Positions 9,639 through 18,053 of a stretch of 64,000 nt of DNA are shown piece by piece (positions within the stretch are counted from its first letter, which is position 1; each line of letters starts with the position of its first letter). This stretch comes from an uncultured Rhizobiaceae group bacterium (lineage in GTDB: Bacteria > Pseudomonadota > Alphaproteobacteria > Rhizobiales > Rhizobiaceae), in the NCBI GenBank assembly GCA_947501445.1, contig CANMVS010000005.1, forward strand, positions 299,981 through 363,980, written 5' to 3'. The position numbers and the translations under genes were made by a program. Below the pieces are notes generated by a model that made no database searches, had not been told where the DNA came from, and saw nothing but the letters and a program-made list of their open reading frames with translations.

Positions 9639-9857
9639 TCAGTTCAAATAGGCACGCTCAATCAGATTTGACACAATATAAACATTCACCGTACGGCTGT
9701 TGGCCTTGGCGGCTGTGAGCAATACGAATGTATTGGTGACGCCATCGGCAGCACCGGTCTTGATTTTACGCCAGCCAACACCGGCAATCTGAGCCCATGC
9801 GTTCTGACCGTCCTTGGTTGAGTAAACCCGCTGTACAGCTTTGTTTGTTTCCCACAT
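9639..9857 (-). CDS. Orphan 72-residue protease-tail module
   Basis: The ATG is preceded by GAAAGGAC. The entire 72-residue protein aligns without gaps to the last 72 residues of the astacin (47 of 72 identical by hand count) and of the M6 protease encoded just upstream. The shared core is QNAWAQI, GWRKI, TGAxDGVTN, KANxRxVNV and RxYL. It lacks the FAMFCEA segment, which reads FVLLTAA, so it has no cysteines where the protease tails have two. It has no catalytic domain or signal peptide. It could be a secretion or anchoring tag, an inhibitor or chaperone of the proteases, or a reservoir for domain shuffling. The function is unknown to me. Confidence 0.85.
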   Translation of the reverse strand: MWETNKAVQRVYSTKDGQNAWAQIAGVGWRKIKTGAADGVTNTFVLLTAAKANSRTVNVYIVSNLIERAYLN

Positions 9858-9914
9858 TGTCTTGTCCTTTCGCTAAGTAATTACTGGTTGCCTTGTTGAA
9901 TTGGGCCTGATTGT

Positions 9915-10955
9915 TCAGTTGAGATAGGCCCGGGTGATTGCACTGCCATCGGCCAATACGTTGACCGTACGGCCATTGGCCTTTGCTTCGCAGAACATGG
10001 CGAAACAATTGGTGACGCCGTCGGCGGCACCGGTTTTTATCTTGCGCCAGCCAACATTTTGAATCTGCGCCCAGGCATTTTGGCTGTCATGGGTCACAAA
10101 GGTGCGCAAAACCGATTTGTTGGTATGCCAGGTGAAATAAATCGCATGGATTGCGGCGATGTCACCGGCACTTAACGCCGAGCGTTGACCAATCGGTGTG
10201 CCTGGCGGAATGGTCACAATTGTTGGCTGGCCATTCTTGGAAAATGCCGTCGCGCCATAATGCATGATTGAGCCATAGTCATAGGGGCCATAATCATCGC
10301 CATCAGTGACGTGTTGATTGAAGTTCCCGGATTTTCCAGAAGTGATATTGGCCCAGTTGATCGTGACATGGCTGTCACGGTCTTCACGGCTTTGTTCGTG
10401 CCACAGACCCAGCGCATGGCCAATCTCGTGTATCGTATTGCCTTTCGAGCAACCGCTGGCCAGATTGATATATTGTCGACCGCCGCGCATGCCAACCGAT
10501 GAGGAGCAGCCACTGGCGGGGCGAAACCGAACATAATTGGGGTATTGCGCCGCATTGGCCGCCGTGCGCAGAACGAACTTCATATTCGTGTTCTGCTCCC
10601 AGTGGGCAATGGCATCGGTAACACGCGCCTTGTTGGGCAGTGCCGCATCGATATCATAGGGCATGGTTGCATTGGGCCAGCGAAACTGATCGCCGGTGAT
10701 GGCCACACCGCGCTGAATATCAGCGGCGCGCTCCACCCCGTGACGGGCAATGGCCGAGCGGACAGCGGCGGCATTGGCCTCCATTTCCTCAACGGTCCCC
10801 AGCACAATGCAACCTTCAAAAATTGCCTGTCCGTCAACGGCGGTATATTGCACCGGTTTGTTGGTGAAGGTCGCGCCGGATATGTAACCGGTGCGCACAT
10901 CATCGCCCGATAGCATGCCGTCATTTTCAGCATCATAATCATCATTTTTTGCCAT
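9915..10955 (-). CDS. Astacin-family (M12A) zinc metalloprotease
   Basis: This encodes 346 residues and AAGGAC precedes the ATG. Zinc motif HEIGHALGLWHEQSRED matches HExxHxxGxxHE of astacins, and the Met-turn is SIMHYG. Cysteines before the motif (SGCSSS, SGCSKG) fit the astacin disulfide pattern. The N-terminal 95 residues look like a propeptide (GCIVLGTVEEMEANAAAV, then GVAITGDQFRWPNATMPYDID). No signal peptide is visible, so export must use another route. Residues 275-346 are the 72-residue module shared with the M6 protease and the orphan gene. It sits between those two genes and is probably co-transcribed with them. Confidence 0.93.
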   Translation of the reverse strand: MAKNDDYDAENDGMLSGDDVRTGYISGATFTNKPVQYTAVDGQAIFEGCIVLGTVEEMEANAAAVRSAIARHGVERAADIQRGVAITGDQFRWPNATMPYDIDAALPNKARVTDAIAHWEQNTNMKFVLRTAANAAQYPNYVRFRPASGCSSSVGMRGGRQYINLASGCSKGNTIHEIGHALGLWHEQSREDRDSHVTINWANITSGKSGNFNQHVTDGDDYGPYDYGSIMHYGATAFSKNGQPTIVTIPPGTPIGQRSALSAGDIAAIHAIYFTWHTNKSVLRTFVTHDSQNAWAQIQNVGWRKIKTGAADGVTNCFAMFCEAKANGRTVNVLADGSAITRAYLN

Positions 10956-11024
10956 GATCGTGTCCTTTGCTGTCTTCGTGTTAATGGGACTTCATAGGTG
11001 TTGAAGCCGCTCAGGCATCCGGAC

Positions 11025-12590
11025 TTACAGGAGGTAACCCCGGGAAATAGTGGTGTCATCCGCATAGACGTTGACCGGGCGCGCGTTGGCCTTTGCTTCA
11101 CAGAACATCGCGAAGCAATTGGTCACGCCATCGCCTGCACCTGTTTCAATCTTGCGCCAGCCAAGACCTTCTATCTGTGCCCAGGCGTTCTGGGCGTGAT
11201 GGGTCGCATAGGTGCGCAATACCGCCCTGTTGTTGTGCCAGGTCGATGACGCCGTCGCGCCAACATTGATATTGGCGGTAATCGTGTTCCCCAAACGCTG
11301 GATATTGGTGACGGCTATGTTTGAGGCGCTGCCGGAATAACCATTGCTGTTGGGGCTTGAAGCGCCCGTAAAGGCATTTTTGCCACCATCGGGGAATGCA
11401 TCAGAAGCATCGCCTGAATTGGCGTTGGTGTTGAGGTCACGGCGACCATCGGCCTGTTCAATATCCACCAGGTAATGGGATTCATCAGTATTGTTTGATT
11501 GGGCATCGTCAACGTGCTCAATGATGCAGCCCTCACCCGGCAGATGCGTATCGAAGCCTGTCTGCTGGCGATTGGAAACAAGAAAATATTCCTGCGATCC
11601 GGCGCTGCCAACGGGCAGCTTGTAGACCTGCCCCTGATCCGCATAGGGCTGAATTGTGACGTCCTGCGCCGCGTTGAACACTGTTGTCGGGTTAATCCAA
11701 CCGGCTTTCAGTTTGCACCATGCTGTGGGATGGGCAGGTGTATTGCCGGCATTGTTCCAACTGCCGCCCGCCATCAAATCCCAGCGGCCGGTGCCGCGTG
11801 AACTATAGTCCGTGTCATACAGATCGGGCCATTGCATCAGCAGATGACCAAGTTCGTGGGCCATCACGCCAACACGGCCATCTTCAGGTGCCATGAAATA
11901 GCTCTGAATGGTGACACCATCGCGCACCATGGGCGCAATGCTCCATTTGTGTGACCAGATATCGCCGGTGTTGCCGCTGGCTTCACCGCCGGTTCCCGCG
12001 CAGATAATCACCAATGCATCGACGACACCGTTGCCGGTATTGTCATAGTCAGCAAAATTGACATGCGGGGCGGCCAGGTCAACGGCGTGTTCGACCAGCC
12101 GCTGGGCATTTTGCGGATAGGAACCGAACCCATAATCAGCATTTGTATAATAGGCTTTGGTTTCAGGCGCCCGAAACCATCCGGCTGTCGGCCCGCCGGT
12201 TCCGGCCACCTCGCCGATGACGTCAAGCTGGTCATAGGATGCTTCGCGATAATAGTCCCGCATACTGCCAGTGCTGTGTGATCCGACCGAGAACAGCATT
12301 TCACTGTAATGGGCCTGTGGCCGGGTCGCCGTCCCGTCGGAAAAATCAACCAGCAAAACCAGCGCCTTTTTGGTACCCAATACCGGTGCCTGACTGGCGG
12401 CACGGTGGATCAACGTATGGGCGCGGGTCCTCTTTGGACGTGTCAGAATTTTGACGGCGCGATCCAGATCCAACACCTCATCATTGGGGGTATCGGGCAG
12501 GCCTGCCCCTGCTGCGAGGCGCTTTTTTGATCGGATGATACGCTCTTCAAGGGCGGGCGATGGCGGTACGACACACAGTTGATTGCACAT
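11025..12590 (-). CDS. M6-family (immune inhibitor A-like) metalloprotease
   Basis: The product is about 521 residues from ATG 12590 (MCNQLCVV), chosen over the longer frame because GAAGGA lies just upstream. It has a TKKALVLLVDFSDG segment typical of the M6 start. The zinc motif is MAHELGHLLMQWPDLYDTD, with the aspartate ligand shortly after, then GRWDLMAGGSWNN. A beta-rich region precedes residues 450-521, which are the 72-residue module (51 of 72 identical to the astacin tail). There is no Sec or Tat signal. It is first in the minus-strand group, behind an AT-rich region. Confidence 0.92.
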   Translation of the reverse strand: MCNQLCVVPPSPALEERIIRSKKRLAAGAGLPDTPNDEVLDLDRAVKILTRPKRTRAHTLIHRAASQAPVLGTKKALVLLVDFSDGTATRPQAHYSEMLFSVGSHSTGSMRDYYREASYDQLDVIGEVAGTGGPTAGWFRAPETKAYYTNADYGFGSYPQNAQRLVEHAVDLAAPHVNFADYDNTGNGVVDALVIICAGTGGEASGNTGDIWSHKWSIAPMVRDGVTIQSYFMAPEDGRVGVMAHELGHLLMQWPDLYDTDYSSRGTGRWDLMAGGSWNNAGNTPAHPTAWCKLKAGWINPTTVFNAAQDVTIQPYADQGQVYKLPVGSAGSQEYFLVSNRQQTGFDTHLPGEGCIIEHVDDAQSNNTDESHYLVDIEQADGRRDLNTNANSGDASDAFPDGGKNAFTGASSPNSNGYSGSASNIAVTNIQRLGNTITANINVGATASSTWHNNRAVLRTYATHHAQNAWAQIEGLGWRKIETGAGDGVTNCFAMFCEAKANARPVNVYADDTTISRGYLL

Positions 12591-12814
12591 GGTGACTATC
12601 CTTCGAACGATACGTATGGAGCGAACACTCAAGTTGCCCTACTATCGATCAGAATAAAAAACCCGTATGTGAGGATTGCCACAAATTAAAAAACTTGAGT
12701 ATTATGTATATCACGATATATTAATTAAATTAATATTTATTTGTATTTCTTTATATTAGAATATGATAATTTTCCAATATTAAATACTTCTTTTTACATA
12801 CTGTAATTACAGAA
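12591..12814 (-). promoter_or_regulatory. AT-rich spacer, likely promoter of the protease group
   Basis: This 224-bp stretch is markedly richer in A/T than its surroundings (for example 12690-12800) and separates the histidine kinase 3' end from the M6 protease start on the same strand. It must hold the end of one transcript and the promoter of the next. I could not fix -35 and -10 boxes with confidence. Confidence 0.4.
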
Positions 12815-14083
12815 TTACGTTTCAAGAACCAAAGGCAGTGTTACGCATATGGCGCTTTGCGTTGGCGACCGGTCGACTAATGCCACATCGCCGCCGTGGG
12901 CGCGCGCGATTTGGCGCACCAGCGGCAATCCCAATCCATAGCCGACGATGTTCTGACGATCTGCCCCGCGCTGGAATGGCTGAAAAACGCGCTCTCGGTC
13001 ATGCGCATCAATTCCCTTGCCACCATCGCTGACTGTGAGGGAGACAGCCCCTTTGACAACGGCGATTTCGACCGAGACGGGCGGCAAACCATGTTTGCAG
13101 GCATTGTCGAGAAGGTTGCGCATCAATCGGTGCAGCAAACGGGCATCACCCGGAATTTCCGGCGCTGTTCCGCTGAGCGAACAATCATCAAAACGGGCAC
13201 ATTCTTCCGCCACCAGCGCAACCAGGTCCACCATCTGGCTCCTGTCGACGCGTGTGGCTGCATCAAGCTTGCTCATCAGCAATATCTCATCAATCAACGT
13301 GTCGAGTTCGGCAATATCGCGCTTCAGGGCCGCACGTCTTTTGTCCGACAGGCTGCCGTCACTCATTTCCAGTCCCAGCCGAATGCGCGAAAGTGGGGTG
13401 CGCAACTCATGAGAGGCATTGGCAAGCAGCATGCGATGGGCACCAACGAGTTTTTCAATCTTTTCTGCAGCCTCATTGAAGCCGCTGGCCAAACGCGCAA
13501 CCTCATCACGCCCTTTCACTTCCACTCTTGCGGAAAGATCGCCGGCGCCCATGCGCTCGACGCCGGTTTGCAGGCGCTCGAGCCGTTTCGTCAATCGGCG
13601 CACCAGCGGATAGGAGACGAGCGCCACACATACGGCAACGACACCAAGCAGCAACAACAGACTGAGAAGCGGCTTGAAACCGTCATCGTCGCGACGGTCC
13701 GCCACCAGCCAGCGGCCATCCGGCAGCGCGATTGAGACGACAGGGCCGCCGTGGCGGCGATGAAAGCCACTTTCACCATTGAACCTGGCCGGTAACTCCT
13801 CTGCATCACCATAGGAGGCAATCAATTGACCACCAGCACTATAGAGGCTGAGTTCAACATCAAGCTCGCGGCCAAGCATCTGAATGGCCTGCTGTTGATC
13901 GGCAATGGGTGCTTCGGACGCGGGCAGGACCATGGCAACAAGCCGGCTGGCCCCGTCAAGCAAACCGCCGTCGACGCGATCACGCCCGAACAATTCCCAA
14001 AGCAAGCCTGACAGAAGGACAACCATCACCAGCGAGACAATCAGCGTCATATAGATCTGCAGATAGAGACGGCGTTTTAGCAA
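12815..14083 (-). CDS. Two-component sensor histidine kinase
   Basis: This encodes 422 residues. Transmembrane helices lie at about 11-33 and 138-160 with a periplasmic sensor of about 100 residues between them. HAMP follows (PLVRRLTKRLERLQTGVERMGAGDL). The HisKA phosphoacceptor is in NASHELRTPLSRIRLGLEM. The ATPase has an N box RNLLDNACKHG, a G1 box DGGKGID, an F box and a G2 box GYGLGLPLV. It is translated after the response-regulator gene on the same strand, with 81 bases between them. With the Spy-like genes at the head of the operon, it likely senses envelope stress or metal. Confidence 0.95.
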   Translation of the reverse strand: MLKRRLYLQIYMTLIVSLVMVVLLSGLLWELFGRDRVDGGLLDGASRLVAMVLPASEAPIADQQQAIQMLGRELDVELSLYSAGGQLIASYGDAEELPARFNGESGFHRRHGGPVVSIALPDGRWLVADRRDDDGFKPLLSLLLLLGVVAVCVALVSYPLVRRLTKRLERLQTGVERMGAGDLSARVEVKGRDEVARLASGFNEAAEKIEKLVGAHRMLLANASHELRTPLSRIRLGLEMSDGSLSDKRRAALKRDIAELDTLIDEILLMSKLDAATRVDRSQMVDLVALVAEECARFDDCSLSGTAPEIPGDARLLHRLMRNLLDNACKHGLPPVSVEIAVVKGAVSLTVSDGGKGIDAHDRERVFQPFQRGADRQNIVGYGLGLPLVRQIARAHGGDVALVDRSPTQSAICVTLPLVLET

Positions 14084-14164
14084 GAGGTTTCCGATACTGA
14101 GTGATGCTGGTTCACAATGGGCATATCCATGTGGTTACAACGGGGAAATTGAATGTCTGGGTCA

Positions 14165-14851
14165 TTAATCCTGCGATCGGGCGAAGACGTAGCCGGCACC
14201 ACGAACAGTAATCAGACGACGCGGCCGATTTGGGTCTTCTTCGATTTCAGCCCGAATGCGAGAAACGTGGACATCGATGGAACGATCAAAGGCCGCCAGG
14301 TTCTCACCGGTGAGCGCATTCATGATTGCATCACGGCTTAAAACCCGGCCTGCCCGACCGGCGAGTATCTCAAGTAGCTTGAATTGGTGGGCCGTGAGAC
14401 TGCACACACGTCCATCAACCCTTGCCTCCATCGCGTGCGGATCGATTTCAAGGCTGCCAAACCGCAATACAGAATTTGGGGCATCACCGTGTCCCCTGCG
14501 CAAAATGGCGCGCAATCGGGCCAGCAATTCACGCGGTTCGAATGGCTTTGGCAGGTAGTCATCTGCTCCCAGTTCCAGGCCGACAATCCGATCCAGCGGC
14601 TCTCCCTTGGCTGTCAGCATGAGAACCGGTACCTGGCTTTGCATCCGAATGGCGCGACACACATCCAGACCATCCATATCCGGTAGCATCAGGTCCAGCA
14701 GCAGCGCGTCAAAATTCAGGCGCTGCGCCATTTCCAGCCCGGCAGATCCCGTTCCGGCAATGGTGACCTCAAAACCAGACTCGCCCAGATAGTCCTGGAC
14801 CATCTCGGCGAGCCGGTTGTCATCTTCGATGAGAAGAAGGCGTTGTGTCAT
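14165..14851 (-). CDS. OmpR-family response regulator
   Basis: This encodes 228 residues. The receiver has the acidic pair EDD near residues 9-11, the phospho-acceptor Asp in LLLDLMLPDMDG, the conserved Thr in LMLTAKG and Lys in YLPKPFEPREL. The C-terminal winged helix (about 130-225) ends with SIDVHVSRIRAEIEEDP and ITVRGAGYVF, as in OmpR/PhoB. It is the partner of the adjacent histidine kinase, and probably controls the upstream Spy-like genes. Confidence 0.96.
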   Translation of the reverse strand: MTQRLLLIEDDNRLAEMVQDYLGESGFEVTIAGTGSAGLEMAQRLNFDALLLDLMLPDMDGLDVCRAIRMQSQVPVLMLTAKGEPLDRIVGLELGADDYLPKPFEPRELLARLRAILRRGHGDAPNSVLRFGSLEIDPHAMEARVDGRVCSLTAHQFKLLEILAGRAGRVLSRDAIMNALTGENLAAFDRSIDVHVSRIRAEIEEDPNRPRRLITVRGAGYVFARSQD

Positions 14852-14889
14852 CTCATGGCTTCAATTCACTCAACAGACAATTGAAAGGT

Positions 14890-15507
14890 TTAACGGTGCC
14901 GCCATCCGCGACGCATGGATCGAAACTGCTCCAACCGCTCTTCAAGCCCTTGCCTTTGCTCGACGGTCAGCACCATTGCAACATCAGCAACGACATCCAC
15001 CCATTCTTTACTGATCCGATCAGCATCTGCAAGTTTTTCAAGACGCAATTCTTCAATCGCCTCCCGGTCAATGACCGGTGCAGCAAGCAGCAACTGCAGC
15101 GCTTCGCCGGTTGCTTTCATGTCACCGCGCATGGACTTCATGTTTATGGCAGCAGGTGTAACAAGCGCTATGATTTGCGCCTCCTGCTGTGGCGTTGCGT
15201 CTATTTCAATGGCCGCATGTTTGACCAGGCGTGTTATCTTGGCCTCAATTTCCGTATCGGACATATCCGCAAAACGGCCATGTCCGCGACCGCCGCGCCA
15301 GCTGGCAAAATAGACCTGGTTTCCCGCACCCATACCGGAATCATCATCGGCCATCAGCCGCACGTGGGCATAGGTCTTGCTTTGTGCAAAGGCCTGAACC
15401 GCAAAAATACTGCCTGCGATGATGCCGACGCCCGCAACAATGGCGATAAACCGGCCACTGCCATTGCTCGTCCAGCCACTCTTATTATCCTGTTGATTAT
15501 CCGACAT
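14890..15507 (-). CDS. Spy/CpxP-like membrane-anchored periplasmic protein
   Basis: This encodes 205 residues. A polar N-terminus is followed by one hydrophobic helix (FIAIVAGVGIIAGSIFAVQ, residues 20-38) that may be a signal or an anchor. The periplasmic part is helical and basic, with the Spy/LTXXQ-type motif LTVEQRQGLEERL near the C-terminus and a second related segment (IDATPQQEAQII) in the middle. Spy-family proteins bind unfolded protein or metal in the periplasm. It lies 38 bases upstream of the response regulator on the same strand, a typical arrangement for an envelope-stress system that monitors its own output. Confidence 0.8.
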   Translation of the reverse strand: MSDNQQDNKSGWTSNGSGRFIAIVAGVGIIAGSIFAVQAFAQSKTYAHVRLMADDDSGMGAGNQVYFASWRGGRGHGRFADMSDTEIEAKITRLVKHAAIEIDATPQQEAQIIALVTPAAINMKSMRGDMKATGEALQLLLAAPVIDREAIEELRLEKLADADRISKEWVDVVADVAMVLTVEQRQGLEERLEQFRSMRRGWRHR

Positions 15508-15566
15508 ATTACACTCCTCAGTTTCAATTTGTTGTCATGTCATTGGTTTGGGTTTGAAAAAGATGA

Positions 15567-15998
15567 TCAATTGGTGATCAGTTGCAGCAACGCGCGACGC
15601 TCCTGGATCTGTTCCCGCTGTATTTTCCTGAATTCCTGCATTTGCTCAGGCGACAGGAGACGCGTCATTTGCTGCTCCAGTTCAACGAAATTCTGCTTCA
15701 TATCGCTGCGCAGGTCATTCAGGTCGCCAAGGGGTGGCCGGGCGTTTTCCAGATCCACATTGTAATTGTCCAGAACCGCTTCTGTTGACGCGATGAAATC
15801 CTCCATGATCCGGGCAACGGCGTCTTTTTGATAGGTGTTGAGTTGCAGGCGGCTGACTGCCCGTTCAATTCGCATTTCATCCATCCCCGTGGTTGTCTCT
15901 TTTGCTGCGCCCATTGCCGTCAGCACGGTCAGAGAAAGCAAGAAAACGCCACAGGCGGTAAAAGTACGAACGAGCGGATTCAATCTGTTTTTACGCAT
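15567..15998 (-). CDS. Second Spy-like periplasmic protein
   Basis: This encodes 143 residues. The N-terminal signal peptide (basic MRKNRLNPLVRTF, then a hydrophobic stretch to about residue 32) leads to an all-helical mature protein. A LSPEQMQEFRKIQREQIQERR segment at the C-terminus matches the LTXXQ pattern of Spy/CpxP. It is the first gene of the four-gene minus-strand operon (Spy-like, Spy-like, regulator, kinase). It is shorter than and diverged from its neighbour, so the two may form a hetero-oligomer or have different partners; that is inference. Confidence 0.75.
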   Translation of the reverse strand: MRKNRLNPLVRTFTACGVFLLSLTVLTAMGAAKETTTGMDEMRIERAVSRLQLNTYQKDAVARIMEDFIASTEAVLDNYNVDLENARPPLGDLNDLRSDMKQNFVELEQQMTRLLSPEQMQEFRKIQREQIQERRALLQLITN

Positions 15999-16441
15999 CT
16001 CTTAATCCCCGCAATCTGGCGTGCATGCCAGTGGGTAACGTTTGAATGCATTGAACCTGGAAATCCCGATTTACCTGCCGAGGACCAATGCATCCCGTGA
16101 GCATTGGATATAAGGACGCGTTGTTTCGCGGGTTTTTCGGTGGTGTAAAGAAATGTAAAGTCGGCTTTGAGCGCAAAGATGCTGCTGGAATCGCGCCTTC
16201 CATAGCGTGCACCCTTGCTCTGCTTCAGTAAAGCAGACAGACACAGGATAATTCATTTGGTGTATTTTGCGCTGTGATCAGCAACTCCAGGCCACCCTTC
16301 AATTGATCAGCACTCAGCAGATATGAGTGCTAACATATTGTTATAAAATGATTTTCACAAATTCCTGATTTTGCATTTACCGACGAATCTGGCATTATGC
16401 ATTGGTGATACCAGAATTTGAGGCCAGATTTGGAGGACCAC
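15999..16441. other. Divergent intergenic region, 443 bp
   Basis: It lies between the minus-strand Spy-like operon and plus-strand usg. It holds the promoters of both and no convincing gene; the short frames here match nothing I know. Sequence from 16330 to 16380 is AT-rich and probably belongs to the usg promoter. Confidence 0.5.
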
Positions 16442-16711
16442 ATGACGACTAAAGAAATTGAGTTGATGCTGACCGGCCATGGTCTGACCACAGCACAGAT
16501 TTTCTATCGTATGCCGGATTTCAAGGATGTGCTTCAGACCTACCTCTGGCAGGAATATGATCTGGCACCGGACTTTCCAAAACTGTTTGGATTTCTTGAT
16601 TTCTGGCAGGAGAAGCTGGATGGCCCCCTGCATTCGGTTGCCTATTGCCATCGCCAACTCATCAAACCGGGCGAATGGCGCAAGGTGGATGGCGAGTTTT
16701 TGATCAATTAG
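16442..16711 (+). CDS. usg: Usg family protein
   Basis: This encodes 89 residues from ATG 16442, which has a strong GGAGGA seven bases upstream (the in-frame ATG at 16418 lacks one). The sequence follows the Usg family almost end to end: LTGHGLTTAQIFYRMPD, LWQEYDLAPDFPKL, FLDFWQEKLDGPLHSV and LIKPGEWRKVDGEF. The family is found almost only in Alphaproteobacteria, was named from its position near tryptophan biosynthesis genes, and has no established function. Here it is a single-gene unit with a dispersed repeat directly behind the stop codon. Confidence 0.92.
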   Translation: MTTKEIELMLTGHGLTTAQIFYRMPDFKDVLQTYLWQEYDLAPDFPKLFGFLDFWQEKLDGPLHSVAYCHRQLIKPGEWRKVDGEFLIN

Positions 16712-16815
16712 AGCAATTCAGGTTTTGACGGGTTCGGCAAAACCTGAATGCATCAACAAAATCAACGGCCGACACCGTAATCCCGTTTCTGACAAAGCAT
16801 GAAACGGTCCAGGAC
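16711..16815 (-). repeat. Dispersed palindromic intergenic element, copy 1
   Basis: One of six clear copies of an approximately 100-bp element. Landmarks, read on the reverse strand, are GTTTCAnGnTTTGTCAGAAA, ACGGTGTCGG, TTGATTTTGTTGATGCATTC and GTCAAAACCTGAATTG. The two ends form internal stems (CAGGTTTTG / CAAAACCTG). It begins at the last base of the usg stop codon, so it may act as a transcript end. Confidence 0.8.
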
Positions 16816-16886
16816 GTGTTGCGCTGTGGTAGACGGGCGCCTGGGCATTTGCACACCCAGGCGTTAATGTTCAATTGCAGGCTGGC

Positions 16887-17870
16887 CTATGCCTGCAGCG
16901 CATTATTGCCAAAATAGAGGAATTCCCGATCCATCTGCGCCACATCGGGTGCGGCAAGTTTGAGGGCCGGATTATCCAGCATCGTGAAGCTTTTCTGGCT
17001 TTTCACCCATGGATCTGCCGGTTGCAGTGTCGACAAAGTATAGGTTGTTGTCTCATTAAGGTAATGCGTCGGGATAACAATTTTGGGCTTCAAACGCTCG
17101 ACAATCGCATTTGCCTGATCAAAGGACAAAATATGTTCTGATCCATCCACCGGCAGGGTCAATACATCGACCTGCCCGATGGCATCCCAAAAACCATCTG
17201 CCGGATCATGACGATTGTCGCCCCAGATGAGCGTGCGGATACCTCCCGTTTCCACCAGATAGGTCACCATGTCCATGTGCCCGACATTATCCGGCGGGCA
17301 GGCATTGGCACCAAATTCCTTAAGCGCATTGGTCCACTTGTACCATCCGGGGGCAACACAGGCGTGTTTGTCCGCAAACCCGGTGATCTTCAGATCGGCA
17401 AACTCGAAATTGCCGACCATGCGGTCAAGCACCATGGTGGAAACCGGGCGATCGATGGCATCATGATCAAAATGAGTATGGGTCGACATGGTAATATCGG
17501 TTACGGTTTCGGGGAATTTGTATTTGTACCACAAGCCCCAGGCCCCGGATGGATCATCGCGCCACGGATCAAACAGAACAGAAGCACCGCCGGGCGAGGT
17601 GATGCGCAAACAACAGTGGCCAAAATATTCTATGCCGATTTCACCGTCGGAAAACTGTGCTGCCTCCTGCAATGCAATGACGTGGTTATTATTGCCGGGC
17701 TGCGTCCAGTCTGTTGACTGCGCCTGCGCCTTACCTGTGTCGAGTACCGTTGCTGCCATGCCAACACCTGCCGCACCTGCTGCTGTAAAGAACGATCGTC
17801 GCGACAGGCCCGATGCAATTGTATCGGTCGCTCCATTGATTATGGTTGGTTTAAGGTCTTTTTTGTCCAT
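16887..17870 (-). CDS. Tat-exported MBL-fold metal-dependent hydrolase
   Basis: This encodes 327 residues. Twin-arginine signal SRRSFFTAAGAAGVGMAA at about 23-40 ends in an AQA site. The metallo-beta-lactamase fold follows, with GIEYFGHCCLRI, the metal motif THTHFDHDAID, WGDNRHD and the late IPTHYLNE histidine. It resembles UlaG/YtnP-like hydrolases; the substrate is unknown. The gene lies 183 bases after a GAF-LuxR regulator on the same strand, which may control it. An ATG-proximal ribosome-binding site is GGAGAAGC. Confidence 0.88.
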   Translation of the reverse strand: MDKKDLKPTIINGATDTIASGLSRRSFFTAAGAAGVGMAATVLDTGKAQAQSTDWTQPGNNNHVIALQEAAQFSDGEIGIEYFGHCCLRITSPGGASVLFDPWRDDPSGAWGLWYKYKFPETVTDITMSTHTHFDHDAIDRPVSTMVLDRMVGNFEFADLKITGFADKHACVAPGWYKWTNALKEFGANACPPDNVGHMDMVTYLVETGGIRTLIWGDNRHDPADGFWDAIGQVDVLTLPVDGSEHILSFDQANAIVERLKPKIVIPTHYLNETTTYTLSTLQPADPWVKSQKSFTMLDNPALKLAAPDVAQMDREFLYFGNNALQA

Positions 17871-18053
17871 GATGCTTCTCCCTCATCCGGATTTCGTCGG
17901 GCGCAATTTCACAAACTGGTAAAACATGCACCAGGAAAGGCCGACACTCCCTGCCGGGCCTCATCAGATCCTAATGCTGTTGGTTCAAGCTGCAGATATG
18001 AGAATGATAGGGAGAAAATACGGGGGAAAAACCCATATTGTTCGTGCCTGTGC

